Positions 12,720 through 22,878 of a stretch of DNA of 64,000 nucleotides are shown here, one piece after another. Origin of the DNA: Zygnema cylindricum (lineage: Eukaryota > Streptophyta > Zygnematophyceae > Zygnematales > Zygnemataceae); NCBI GenBank assembly GCA_037447655.1, contig JBBHKE010001156.1, forward strand, positions 237,432 to 301,431. The letters are read 5' to 3'. Every line of letters begins with the position of its first letter. The stretch's first letter is position 1. A program made the translations under genes and the position numbers. The notes below the pieces were generated by a model. That model searched no databases, was not told the origin of the DNA, and was given only the letters and a program-made list of their open reading frames with translations.

Positions 12720-12741
12720 TGTTGAAATTTAAAGTATTTTC
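12720..12741 (+). repeat. Copia A1 3' LTR, first 22 bp (split by C)
   Basis: The first 22 bp of the A1 3' LTR end in TTTTC, where element C begins. The remainder starts at 25033 with TTTCC, matching a 5-bp target duplication with one change. Confidence 0.85.
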
Positions 12742-13642
12742 TGTTGTTCTACAACCACAGTAGCAGGAGGAGAGCTTGAAGCAGTAGTAGTGGAAGTAGA
12801 CATATAAAGCAGAAGCTAACAAGCACTATACTCAACAGCCAACTTCAAGATGTGATAGAATGCAACTCACTAATCTATGCAGACTCAAATTTTGCATAAC
12901 AATAGTAAGCACAGTGTAGAATCACTCTACGAAGATTAAACTCAATTGATCTAGCCAACCATAAGATATTCACATTGCATATTCACAAAAACTGCCTTAG
13001 TTGATTAATATCCCAAGACTTGGATAATCACAATTTGTCTAAGTCCCAAACTATATACTCACAGTGAGTATCTGCTAGTCATACTAATTTAAGTGACTGT
13101 ACTACAGTACTATTATATGCTACGACAAAGTACTTAAACTGTACATACTGCTCTAAAAGTACTTCCAAAACCTAATTTTTCCTTTTCTCTAAATCTGAAT
13201 AGTGTGACACTATTTTAAATTAGCTAAACTACAAAACCTTGTTTCCAAATAATTACAAATAGAAGGCCGCACATTAAATGTTTCTGGCGCTTAGTCAGCA
13301 ATGGTCCATAGCATTCGACCGACTGTTGTCGTATAGTACGAAGCACCTGATACCGTCCAAGTGTGCTTCGTCATTTGTGGTCCCTTCTAAATCGCGTCCG
13401 TCAATTTGATGTCAATCAACGACCTTCCTTGGCTGACCGTACCATACTTTTCCAGATATGCGGTTTGCATTCATTTCGTCCGATTTCATCAATCCGCTCG
13501 TTAATCTCCTAACACGTGTAACTGGTCATCGGCGCTACTGCGTGAAACCAGCAACACCCTTTTTCTGCCGATGCGTGTCCAACTGGCCGTACAGTACACT
13601 ATCTTAGTCTTCTGTTACTATAACACTATTTGAGGTAAGTAT
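12742..13642 (-). repeat. Copia C 3' LTR, distal part
   Basis: It matches the C 5' LTR (24047-about 24945) along its length. The end at 12742 reads, on the minus strand, GGTTGTAGAACAACA. The last part encodes a Gag N-terminus (MSTSTTTASSS type). D interrupts it at 13642. Confidence 0.85.
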
Positions 13643-13911
13643 TGTTGTTTTTAGAAAGCTTTAGTCCTCTTTATGCCTCAGCTGTGAGAGAGAGAGCTGT
13701 TCAGGACTTAAGCTATTTTTGGTTGAGTTCGGTTCAGTACTTACCGAAATTAGTGTGACAGTGAAGTTGGGAGTTCACGGTTCATTCACACTTGGGACAC
13801 GTGTCGTCACTTGGGAGAATGCGTGAATATGTCCTCCGTGGACGTACGGAAATTCGGCAGGACCACTGGACTTCGTGAAGTCAATTCTACGGTGCCAAAT
13901 CCTCTAATCGG
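13643..13911 (+). repeat. Copia D truncated 5' LTR
   Basis: The first 269 bp of the LTR appear identical to 16556-16824. It stops well before the TATA motif found in the 3' LTR (16973-16980), so this end has no complete promoter. Confidence 0.92.
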
Positions 13912-14361
13912 CGGCTGTCAGCGGTCCGATTAGAGGATTTGGCACCGTAGAATTGACTTCACGAAGTCCAGTGGTCCTGCCGAATTTCCGTACGTCCACG
14001 GAGGACATATTCACGCATTCTCCCAAGTGACGACACGTGTCCCAAGTGTGAATGAACCGTGAACTCCCAACTTCACTGTCACACTAATTTCGGTAAGTAC
14101 TGAACCGAACTCAACCAAAAATAGCTTAAGTCCTGAACAGCTCTCTCTCTCACAGCTGAGGCATAAAGAGGACTAAAGCTTTCTAAAAACAACACTCCCC
14201 TAAAGCTTTAGACTCTGCTAGTCACTCAGTCCACATGCCTCTCTACAAAACTTCAATTTGGGAGCAGGTAAGGGTTTCGTCATCATATCAGCCACCATTT
14301 GCTCATCCGGTAAATAACTCAACTTCAAGACTTTTCCCATCACCTTTTCTCTTACAAAGTG
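13909..14361 (-). repeat. Inverted copy of the D 3' end (palindrome arm)
   Basis: This is the reverse complement of 16389-16841: the end of pol, polypurine tract and LTR start. Together with 13643-13911 it makes a palindrome of two arms of about 269 bp around a short centre. The first junction shares CGG with both partners. The second, near 14361-14368, lies in a GAAGCTT-like stretch. Both look like microhomology joins. Confidence 0.9.
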
Positions 14362-16532
14362 AAGCTTTTCATTGTGCTTCTTATATCAGAAATAGAGTGG
14401 AAACCCGGGCTGTTAGGGGTAAGACACCTTATGAAGTTTGGACAGGCAAAAAGCCAAATGTTAGTCATTTTAGAGTTTTTGGTAGCAAATGTTTTATCTT
14501 GGATAATCTTCCTAATTGGAAGCTTAGTCCAAAATCTGTACCTGGCGTCTTTTTAGGCTATGATGATGAATCTGCAGGTTATAGAGTGTATAATCCTCAG
14601 AGAGGATGTCTTCAAACAGCCAGGAATATTCAGATTAAAGAAGAAAGTCAATCTGTTGATGTTTTTAGCATGGATGCAGCTGAAAGGAAAGAGAAAATAC
14701 AAGAGTATATCATTCTTGAGCAGGTACCTTTTACTCCATCCTCTTCTACTACTTCTACCTCTCTCCCAAATGCCTCTGGGCCGTCTAATACTCCTTCTGG
14801 AGCTGCTCCTTCTGTCGATGCTCCTCCGAATACACGCCTTGTGCGGCAATCTAAGGAACCAACCGTTCCCGCGTCAGATTTTCCGGGGGGAAGAAGGCAA
14901 AGTAGCCGCCTTCGAGGCGACCGAGTTGAGAGTGCTTTTTCTGCAAGCACAGGGGAGCCGCTTACTATTCATGAAGCTTTTTCCGTTCCTGAAAAGGATC
15001 ATTGGATCTCGGCTGCAAATGAAGAGATAAAGTCAATTATGGAAGCCCAAACTTGGGAACTTGTGGAGCTCCCACCGAACAGGAAAGCTATCGGTTGTAA
15101 GTGGGTCTTCAAATTAAAATTGAATCCTGATAATACAATTGAGAGATATAAAGCTAGACTGGTTGCTAAGGGATTTAGCCAAAAGGAGGGAATTGACTAT
15201 GAAGAGACCTTCTCTCCTGTGGTTCGCTTTCCTACTGTTAGAGTTTTGCTATCTCTTGCCGCAATAGAAGATATGGAATTGCATCAGATGGATGTTAAGA
15301 CAGCTTTCTTGCATGGTGATTTGGAGGAAGTAATTTATATGAAGCAGCCAGAGATGTATGCAGAAAAAGGGAAAGAAAATCTGGTCTGTAAACTGTTGAA
15401 GTCCCTTTATGGTCTGAAACAGGCTCCGAGGCAATGGAACCTGAAATTAGATGAGTTTTTAACCAATCTAGGCTTTACCAGGATAAGTTCAGATCACTCA
15501 GTCTATGTAATGCAAGGTGATGATGGAGTGATTTATGTGGCAGTTTATGTAGATGATTTGCTATTAATTAGCAAATCCATCAATGAGATTAATAAAATAA
15601 AATCAGCTTTGAATTCCCGGTTTGAAATGAAAGACATGGGTGAGGCTAAGTATATTCTAGGAATTCAAGTAGAAAGAGACAGGAAACAGAAAATTATTTA
15701 TTTAACTCAAAAGGAAGCAATCAAGAACATGTTAGAAAAGTTTGGCATGTCGGACGCAAAGGGGAGTGCCACTCCTATGGAATTCAGGCAGAAATTGGAA
15801 GGCACGGAAACGGATGGTGGTGTTTTGGTTGATGGTTTCTTAGATTCAGGGGAGGCAGATTCTATGTCCTCCATTCCTTACAGGCAGATTGTCGGAAGCC
15901 TCATTTATTTCATGAATTGTACTCGTCCCGACATCGCAGCAGCGGTTGGAGCCTTAAGCCGAAGCCTTCAGAATCCAAGGAAATCAGACTATGAGGCAGC
16001 AAAGAGAGTTCTTCGTTATCTTGCAGGAACTCAAAATCTTAGACTCTCTCTCGGTGGAGAGGAAGTCAAAATTCATACATGGAGCGATGCGAGCTACGGA
16101 GATATGCCGAGCCGACGCTCCACCACCGGATACATTTTGAAGATCGGAAGTGGAACTTGCTGCTGGAGCAGCAAACTTCAGAAGGTAACGGCTCAGTCTA
16201 CCATGGAGGCTGAGTACATGGCTGCTAGCTCGGCAGTTAAAGAGTTACTTTGGGTAAAGTCTCTTCTCCAAGAGCTTCTCTTTATGCAATCTGGACCACA
16301 GATAGTGTGGTGTGATAATCAGGCAGCAATCGCTATTGCATCTAATCCCAGTCATCACTTTAAGAGTAAGCACATTGATATCAAGCTACACTTTGTAAGA
16401 GAAAAGGTGATGGGAAAAGTCTTGAAGTTGAGTTATTTACCGGATGAGCAAATGGTGGCTGATATGATGACGAAACCCTTACCTGCTCCCAAATTGAAGT
16501 TTTGTAGAGAGGCATGTGGACTGAGTGACTAG
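14235..16532 (+). CDS. Copia D pol: integrase C-terminus, RT, RNase H (open ORF)
   Basis: This is an uninterrupted 765-codon frame. The first about 42 residues are read from the inverted segment and are not native pol. Native sequence starts at about 14362 (EAFHCASYIRNRV), inside the integrase C-terminal region, so the integrase catalytic core is absent. Reverse transcriptase follows, with KTAFLHGDLEE and YVDD at residues 438-441 (15546-15557). RNase H then has Asp 618 (TWSDASYGD), Glu in STMEAEYMAA, and Asp in VWCDNQAAI. The ORF ends with CGLSD directly before the polypurine tract. No stop or frameshift is seen, so this is the best-preserved RT in the window, but it lacks gag, protease and a normal promoter. 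Confidence 0.85.
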   Translation: MPLYKTSIWEQVRVSSSYQPPFAHPVNNSTSRLFPSPFLLQSEAFHCASYIRNRVETRAVRGKTPYEVWTGKKPNVSHFRVFGSKCFILDNLPNWKLSPKSVPGVFLGYDDESAGYRVYNPQRGCLQTARNIQIKEESQSVDVFSMDAAERKEKIQEYIILEQVPFTPSSSTTSTSLPNASGPSNTPSGAAPSVDAPPNTRLVRQSKEPTVPASDFPGGRRQSSRLRGDRVESAFSASTGEPLTIHEAFSVPEKDHWISAANEEIKSIMEAQTWELVELPPNRKAIGCKWVFKLKLNPDNTIERYKARLVAKGFSQKEGIDYEETFSPVVRFPTVRVLLSLAAIEDMELHQMDVKTAFLHGDLEEVIYMKQPEMYAEKGKENLVCKLLKSLYGLKQAPRQWNLKLDEFLTNLGFTRISSDHSVYVMQGDDGVIYVAVYVDDLLLISKSINEINKIKSALNSRFEMKDMGEAKYILGIQVERDRKQKIIYLTQKEAIKNMLEKFGMSDAKGSATPMEFRQKLEGTETDGGVLVDGFLDSGEADSMSSIPYRQIVGSLIYFMNCTRPDIAAAVGALSRSLQNPRKSDYEAAKRVLRYLAGTQNLRLSLGGEEVKIHTWSDASYGDMPSRRSTTGYILKIGSGTCCWSSKLQKVTAQSTMEAEYMAASSAVKELLWVKSLLQELLFMQSGPQIVWCDNQAAIAIASNPSHHFKSKHIDIKLHFVREKVMGKVLKLSYLPDEQMVADMMTKPLPAPKLKFCREACGLSD

Positions 16533-16540
16533 CAGAGTCT

Positions 16541-16555
16541 AAAGCTTTAGGGGAG
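16541..16555 (+). other. Polypurine tract of D
   Basis: AAAGCTTTAGGGGAG directly precedes the 3' LTR start at 16556. It also occurs inverted at about 14195-14209 in the fold-back copy. Confidence 0.8.
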
Positions 16556-17295
16556 TGTTGTTTTTAGAAAGCTTTAGTCCTCTTTATGCCTCAGCTGTGA
16601 GAGAGAGAGCTGTTCAGGACTTAAGCTATTTTTGGTTGAGTTCGGTTCAGTACTTACCGAAATTAGTGTGACAGTGAAGTTGGGAGTTCACGGTTCATTC
16701 ACACTTGGGACACGTGTCGTCACTTGGGAGAATGCGTGAATATGTCCTCCGTGGACGTACGGAAATTCGGCAGGACCACTGGACTTCGTGAAGTCAATTC
16801 TACGGTGCCAAATCCTCTAATCGGACCGCTGACAGCCGCCGCCAACAAATAGTGACGAGGCGTGACTAGATCATTATCACTTTACGTTGTCTGAACTTCG
16901 GTGTAAATATTTGTGATAGAATGTTAGATGTACGGCTGGAATGCCTCCGTACAGCTTAGTGTAGTTTCGGTGTATAAAAGTAGGACTTAGTGAATTTGAT
17001 TTTTAGGAACAAATGATATGAAAAATGTACACTCAGTTTTATGTAATTTCATTTCTACATATCTCACAGATTTGTGAGCGGAATTCATTGCAATTTTGTG
17101 TGTGTGTTCCTTTGTAAGTTATCTACATTGTGGCAAATTTTTAGGACATTTGATGCATTTTTTTGAAAGTTATAGTCTGTCAAAGTTTCTGATCAGCCAT
17201 CGGTATTTGTGGAAGCTTCCTCTCTTGATTTGTTCTACGATGACTACTGCTGCATCTTCTTCATCTTCAGTACCAACACTTGTCTCAGAACAACA
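16556..17295 (+). repeat. Copia D 3' LTR
   Basis: This is a 740-bp LTR, TGTTGTTTTTAG...CAGAACAACA, with perfect 7-bp terminal inverted repeats. A TATA motif (TATAAAAG, 16973-16980) is about 418 bp in. The last 56 bp carry an ATG (17240) reading MTTAASSSSSVPTLVSEQQ. This is the start of a Gag that would continue through the primer site in an intact element. Confidence 0.92.
16973..16980 (+). promoter_or_regulatory. Probable TATA box in D 3' LTR
   Basis: TATAAAAG follows GGTG and lies about 320 bp before the LTR end, a usual spacing for an LTR promoter. In this 3' copy it would drive transcription outward into element C. Confidence 0.5.
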
Positions 17296-17300
17296 AGTAT

Positions 17301-17386
17301 TACAGGTTTTCATTTCCCAAAATATTCTAAGTCCTTAATTCCTCCTCACAGCTTTATCTACTGAGTAAAGGTTTCCAATTTCAACA
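17301..17386 (-). repeat. Copia C 3' LTR, proximal part
   Basis: These are the 86 bp that start the C 3' LTR on the minus strand (TGTTGAAATTGG at 17386). They are preceded on that strand by a polypurine tract (AAAGATATTGGGGAG, 17387-17401). Confidence 0.85.
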
Positions 17387-17439
17387 CTCCCCAATATCTT
17401 TAGACGCAGTCACTCACTCAACCCAATAGCCTTTGCATT

Positions 17440-18393
17440 GTCATCATATCCCACAAAGATCTCAGGTAAGCCCTTTGCTTCCATTTTCTATCTAGTCTGC
17501 GGTGTGTCTAAGACAAAACATTTGCTGCCAAATACTCTAAAGTGACTAACATCCGGTTTCATGCCTATCCATAGTTCATAAGGTGTAGTCTTAACCGATC
17601 TAGATGCAACTCTGTTTTTAATATAGACCGCACAATTGAGTGCTTTAGCCCATAATTTCAAATTTAAACCTTTGTCTGCAAGCATGGACCTAGCTCTTTC
17701 TATGACATTTCTATTTAGTCGTTCAAAAACAACATTCTGTTCCGGTGTGTACAGAACTGTCAAGTTATGACTGATACCTTCCGGGAGGAGAAACTGTTCG
17801 AACTCCTTTGAAGTTTATTCTCCTCCGTTGTCCGATTTTAGCGCCAAGATCGGAACTCCATGCAGCTTTTCTACCCATGCCTTGTAGAGCTTGAATTGTG
17901 TAAACATTTCACTCTTATGCTGCAAGAAGTAGACTCTTGTGAACCTCGAATAGTAATCACTGAACATAACCATATAGTGGACACCTCTAGCTGATGGAAC
18001 TTGTGATGGACCGAGAACATCCGAGTGGATAAGTTGTAGAACTTTGTCCGATCTCTGGTCAGATGGTTGTGGAAAAGGTAAAATGTGGATCTTTCCAAGT
18101 GAGCATCCATCACATGATTTCATAGGTTGAGAAGTAAGAGAAACACCTTCAATTTCCTGAATTCACCATCTTTTGTAAACTATCATAATTGATATGGCCT
18201 TATCTCTTATGCCATAGTTCATTAACACATGATACACTGGAATAGAGAACATCATTTTCTTTGTATTCAGCCATATCCATCCTATACATCTTGCTTCCAT
18301 CTCTAGTTTTTGTCTCTGCAACTTTACCTAGCTTGCTAACAACCTGTCTGCCTCTTTAGAGGATTACATCAAAGCGTTTGCTCTCTACCAAAG
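17440..18393 (-). pseudogene. Copia C pol: integrase region; RT and RNase H deleted
   Basis: The minus strand reads a GAG-pre-integrase block (SLQKMVNSGN), CDGCSLGKIH, the integrase core with Asp (LIHSDVLGP), the second Asp (LKSDNGGE near 17820), and YTPEQNVVFERLNR. Next come TPYELWIGMKPDVSHFRVFGS and VGYDDNAKA. After about 17440 the polypurine tract follows at once, so about 1.5 kb of RT/RNase H is missing. Stops lie at about 17815 and 17488. The upstream part continues at 22879 beyond A2. Confidence 0.82.
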
Positions 18394-19695
18394 TGTTGAT
18401 ATTTGAGTATTTTATAGGTCTATTTTAGGATAGGAAAATAGCGGAGGCAGTCTGCCTCTAACTTCTTCTCCAAGCCCCCACACTTGTTGTAGTCACTGGA
18501 GGCTGAAGAGGGAGCTAGAGCCATGGTTGCCTAAGCTGTCTAGAGAGACAGGTAGTAGAATCTGAGTAGATTTACCAAAAAGAATGACGGACCGAGGATT
18601 TGATCCTGGTACCTGCCGTCCGTCATACTAGCCGTTAGCTTTGTCCGTTTAGTCTAGGACTTGTGCTAAGATGTATAGGGTTTGATATGTATTTAAACAC
18701 ATACACGTAGGTTTTCCCATTTAATTAGATTACTGTCTATAGGATATAAAAACAGTTGTACTATTAGAACCGGACGAAACAAATAGTACAGACATTTGTT
18801 TCGACGGTTCGTATTTAATACTTATATCAATCAAACGGCCGTGGTTAGCGTCGGTCTCGCAGAAAGGACAATTAGGCAGTTTTCGGACTTCGCCACTTCG
18901 GATGACACGTGGTAACAACGTACAGAATTATGGAATTTACGGAACGGAAGAAAACAAATCCGAAAGTGACAAATGTCGCACTATGGCGACATCGTACAAT
19001 GTACGTACAGAAAGTACCTCGACACTTGTACTTTCTTGTACGGTACCATTTTTCTAACGCGACATGACCTGGCGCCACGTGGAGAGATAAGATTTGGAGG
19101 TAGGAATTCCGGAGATTATAAGAGCGAATCCGGATAAGACATGTGTTGACTTTTTAGCCATGGTGTACAATGACTGTACAAAAGGTACACCGACATCTGT
19201 ACCTTTATGTACTAATACAGTACTGCGATTGGTTCGTACCTCAGTACTAGAGGGTTTAGAGAGGGGTTTAGGACTTATAATATTTCTAGTAGGTAGCTGC
19301 CTCTCCTAGAGAGCACCTTGTATAAATGGCAAACTTTGGCGAGCCATAACCATAAACTCAGTTGACCATTTTCAGTGATTCTTTTTGTTGCGGACTCAAA
19401 GGAGCTCAAGCTACAGAAGGGTGTAGTTGGTTAGAGTCTTTGCCTGCCTAGGTGGCTGCATTTCTTAGGGAAAGTCAAAGTGGGTGAATGTGTCCAAACC
19501 TCATATTCTAACTTTGCATTCTGTAGTGGAACTGAGCACACAGAAAGTCTTATTTCACAGAGGTGATGCTGTAATGGGGTTCTGATTATCAAGGGGTTAA
19601 TAATTTGGGTTTATATAAACTTGGAGTCGGCACTATCTAGATTAGCTTCATTTGATCTGCGAATTCTGTGTGGCAATGGAGCCCATAGAATTTCT
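18394..19695 (+). repeat. Copia A2 5' LTR
   Basis: This 1302-bp LTR begins TGTTGATATTTGAG. A TATAAAT motif is at 19321-19327, about 930 bp in, so U3 is long and R-U5 is about 370 bp. An ATG at 19676, 20 nt before the LTR end, begins the gag frame. Confidence 0.92.
19321..19327 (+). promoter_or_regulatory. Probable TATA box of family A LTR
   Basis: GTATAAATGG is conserved at the same LTR position in the A2 3' LTR (about 22498) and, reversed, in both A3 LTRs (near 40204 and 43344). Conservation among diverged LTRs supports a core promoter. Confidence 0.5.
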
Positions 19696-21553
19696 GGTTA
19701 TGGGCCCACCATCTAGGGTGCCTATGTTCGATGGAACAGACTTCACTTATTGGGAGTTTACAATGGAGGGATTGCTTTTTGAGAAGCACTTATGGGGAAT
19801 TGTTTCGGGACAAGTGAGGTGTCCACCAGCGGGCTTTGGAGGAGCTCACTATGGAGAATCATCTGGGGCTGCCCAGAAAACCAACCGGAGTTCAGATGCA
19901 ACCGAAGGTGAAGGAAAAATCATTACGGTGAATGGGGATATAGGGGAGAAAGATAAAGGGACACCTATGGTGAGGGGAGCTAGGCTCTCGGCTACAATTC
20001 CACTTGTGGGGGTTATAACTGAACTAAAAACTGAAGAAAATAATAGGAATATTTGGGAATATAAAAACACTATAGTAAAACATCTCATACTTAGATATGT
20101 GTCTAAGTCCATAGCTATCACTCTTTTAAGTCTAATCAAGTCTTCAGAGATATGGGAAGCACTAATTCAGATTTATAAGAGTGAGACTATACAGAGGCAG
20201 CAGTTAGTAAAACAAGAAATAGAGGCCTATGCTTATAAAGGCGGTAGCATGATAGAGTTTTGCAGTGATATTGCTGCATTATAACTTGAGCTTTCTAGTG
20301 CAAGATATGTAGAATCTGAGGAGAGAAAGATTAATACACTAATCATGAAACTCCCAGATGAGTACAAAGACATCATTTACCGTATGCAGGGAATGGATGT
20401 CTCCTCGTGGACTTGGAGCATCACCATGGGGATAATACTTGTGAGGGAAAGCACCTTAGAGCTTCGTAGGGGAAGTGACAGGGTGACTGCATTTACAGCT
20501 GGTAGTTATTGGCGAAAACGTGATGTGAGGAACAGCGGCGACGAGCGGAAGCGTGATGAGAGGAAGAAAGACAAAGGTAAACCTTATCGAAACTTCGGTG
20601 GAAAGAGAGGGAGAAGAAAAGAAAGGGGAGCTTTGGAAAAAGGGGTTTGCTTCTTTTGTAGAGAACTAGGTCACCATATGGAGGAGTGTCCTCGTTTGGA
20701 AGAACTTAGAAGTTGGGGTGTGAATGAGGAGGAAGAAGGGGAAGAGAAGAAAGAGGATGAAGAAATCTTGGAGCTTCTTCACATCGGTAGAATGGAGAAG
20801 AGAGAAAAGTACACAAAAATTCCACCAAGGCAACAGTCTGCTTTTGGAGGTATAAGGGAAGTAAAAAGAGAGGAGGTACTTGAGGATGTCGAGGAGTGTA
20901 AAGTGTATGACTTAGAAATGAGAAAGTCAGATCTAGGATCCATAAGTGAAAACGGGAAAAAAAAAATTAATGAGGATAATTTTATAGGTATTTTGGAATT
21001 AGAAAACTGGTCGGAAAGGGAAACTTCAACGGATTCCGAGGAAAAGGGAGAAGTGAAACTCGAAGGGGTTTTAAAGGATATGGTAGAAGAGGAATATCTA
21101 ATGAAAGGTTTAGGGGAGGAGAAATATTTATTGGGAATAAATTTAGAAAGTGAGAGTGAGGAAAGTTTAATTTTTGGGGGTAATGGGTTTGACATCACTA
21201 AAAAGAGTGATGGCATTTATAAAGGTGCGCCTGTAAAAGGGTTAGCATCTGCGTGTGTATTGCAGATTGGAGATGGGGCTGGCTGTTTGAATTTCAAGAG
21301 GGAAATTAGATTTAGTGTGGATGGAAAAGAGACGAGGTGGATAAAATGTTGGCTTCGATTTATGAAAAGTGGGATGCTAAATAAAATATGTGGTGTAATT
21401 ATTATTCCGGTTTATCAAATGTTCTATTTTAAATACGAGAATATTTTATTAAAGTTTCATGAAAAGAAAAGGAAAAGGAAAAAGAAAAAGGGTGGAGAGG
21501 GTGTGTTTGTTTGTTTGATTTTTTTGGCTATGTGGGAGTCGAAAAAAAAATAG
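19676..21553 (+). pseudogene. Copia A2 Gag-like protein with one stop
   Basis: The frame runs from an ATG inside the LTR (MEPIEFLVMGPPSRVP) through the primer site into Gag, with a single TAA at 20282-20284 where A3 has Tyr. After it the same frame continues to 21553. It has the UBN2-type Gag core, a basic linker (DERKRDERKKDKGKPYRN), zinc knuckle CFFCRELGHHMEEC, a Glu-rich segment, and a decayed RNase H-like remnant (VLQIGDGAGCLNFKRE). The end is Lys-rich (KKRKRKKKKGG). No protease active site, integrase or RT is present. Role by inference: RNA packaging with enzymes supplied from other elements. Confidence 0.85.
19696..19711 (+). other. A2 primer-binding site, anticodon-type initiator tRNA-Met
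   Basis: GGTTATGGGCCCACCA begins directly at the LTR end. It is the complement of TGGTGGGCCCATAACC, which is the anticodon stem-loop region (CAT anticodon) of plant initiator tRNA-Met as I recall it. It is not the tRNA 3' end. The same 16 nt occur at A1 (10671-10686) and A3 (42957-42972, minus). Confidence 0.75.
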
Positions 21554-21571
21554 ACTAGAAAATAAGGGGAG

Positions 21572-22873
21572 TGTTGATATATGAGTATTTTCTAGGTCTA
21601 TTTTAGGATATGAAAATAGCAGAGGCAGTCTGCCTCTAACTTCTTCTCCAAGCCCTTACACTTGTTGTAGTCACTGGAGGCTGAAAAGGGAGCTAGAGCC
21701 ATGGCTGCCTAAGCTGTCTACAGAGACGGGTAGTAGAATCTGAGTAGATTTACCAAAAGGAATGACGGACCCAGGATTTGATCCAGGTACTTGCCGTCCG
21801 TTATAGTAGCCGTTAGCTTTGTCCGTTTAGTCTAAGACTTGTGCTAAGGTGTATAGGGTTTGATATGTATTTAAACACATACACGTATGTTTTCCCATTT
21901 AACTAGATTACGGTCTATAAGACATAGAAACAGTTGTACTATTAGTACCGGACGAAACAAATAGTACGGACATTTGTTTCGACGGTTCGTATTTAATACC
22001 TATATCAATCGGACGGCCGTGGTTAGCGCTGGTCTCGCAGAAATGACAATTTGGCGGTTTTCGCACTCCGCCACTCTGGATGTCACGTGGCAACAACGTA
22101 CGGGATTACGGAATTTCCGGAACGGAAGAAAACAAATCCGGAAGTGACAAATGTCGCACTATGGTGACATCGTAGAATGTACGTACAAAACGTACTCCGA
22201 CACTTGTACTTTCTTGTACGGTACCATTTTTCTGACGCGGCATGACCAGGCGCCACGTGGAGAGATAAGATTTGGAGGTAAGAATTCTGGAGATTATAAA
22301 AGCGAATCCGGATAAGACATGTGTTGATTTTTTAGCCATGTCGTACGATGACCGTACAAAAGGTACACCGACATCTGTACCTTTATGTACTATTTTGTAA
22401 TGCGATTGGTCCGTACCTCAGTACTAGAGGGTTTAGAGAGGGGTTTAGGACTTAAAAATATTTCTGGTAGATAGCTGCCTCTCCCAAAGAGCACCTTGTA
22501 TAAATGGCAAACTTTTGCCAGCCATAACCATCAACTAAATTGACCAAATTCAGTGATTCTTTTTGCTGCCTACTCACGGAATTCCAGGCTACAGAGAGGT
22601 GTAGTCGGTTAGAGTGTTTGCCTGCCAGGGTGGCTGCATTTTTCAAGGAAATTCAAAGTGGGTGAATGTGTCCAAATCTCATATTCTAACTTTGCATTCT
22701 GTGGTGGAACAAAGCACACAAAAACTCTTATTTCATAGGGGTGGAGCTTTAATGGGGTTTTGATTGTCAAGGGGTCAATCATTTGGGTTTATATAAACTT
22801 GGAGTAGGCACTATCTGGATTAGCTTCTTTTGATCTGCAAATTTTGTGTGGCAATGGAGCCCATAGAATTTCA
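21572..22873 (+). repeat. Copia A2 3' LTR
   Basis: It has the same 1302-bp length as the 5' LTR and differs by scattered substitutions. It ends ATAGAATTTCA before the target duplication. It is preceded by AAAATAAGGGGAG. Confidence 0.92.
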
Positions 22874-22878
22874 CAAAG

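Larger units (their letters stand above)
13643..17295 (+). mobile_element. Copia D: fold-back, 5'-rearranged element with perfect TSD
   Basis: This is a 3653-bp copia insertion flanked by AGTAT (13638-13642 and 17296-17300), with terminal TGTTGTT..AACAACA. The 3' half is normal: integrase C-terminus, RT, RNase H, polypurine tract and a 740-bp 3' LTR. The 5' half is abnormal. A 269-bp LTR start (13643-13911) is followed by an inverted copy of the element's own 3' region (13909-14361 is the reverse complement of 16389-16841), then by integrase coding sequence. The empty site is seen in the C 5' LTR near 24940-24950, which confirms the boundaries. Confidence 0.92.
18394..22873 (+). mobile_element. 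Copia A2: complete gag-only LTR element
   Basis: This is a complete 4480-bp element with two 1302-bp LTRs (18394-19695 and 21572-22873), flanked by the exact duplication CAAAG (18389-18393, 22874-22878). The internal region has a primer site, one Gag-like ORF, and a polypurine tract, and nothing else. It is inserted in the protease coding part of copia C, whose STSL codons end at 22874. Confidence 0.93.

Noticed and set aside
17096-17338. 80-codon ORF at the end of the D LTR
   Set aside because: Only the part from 17240 to the LTR end is meaningful (Gag start); the rest is upstream LTR and downstream element C.
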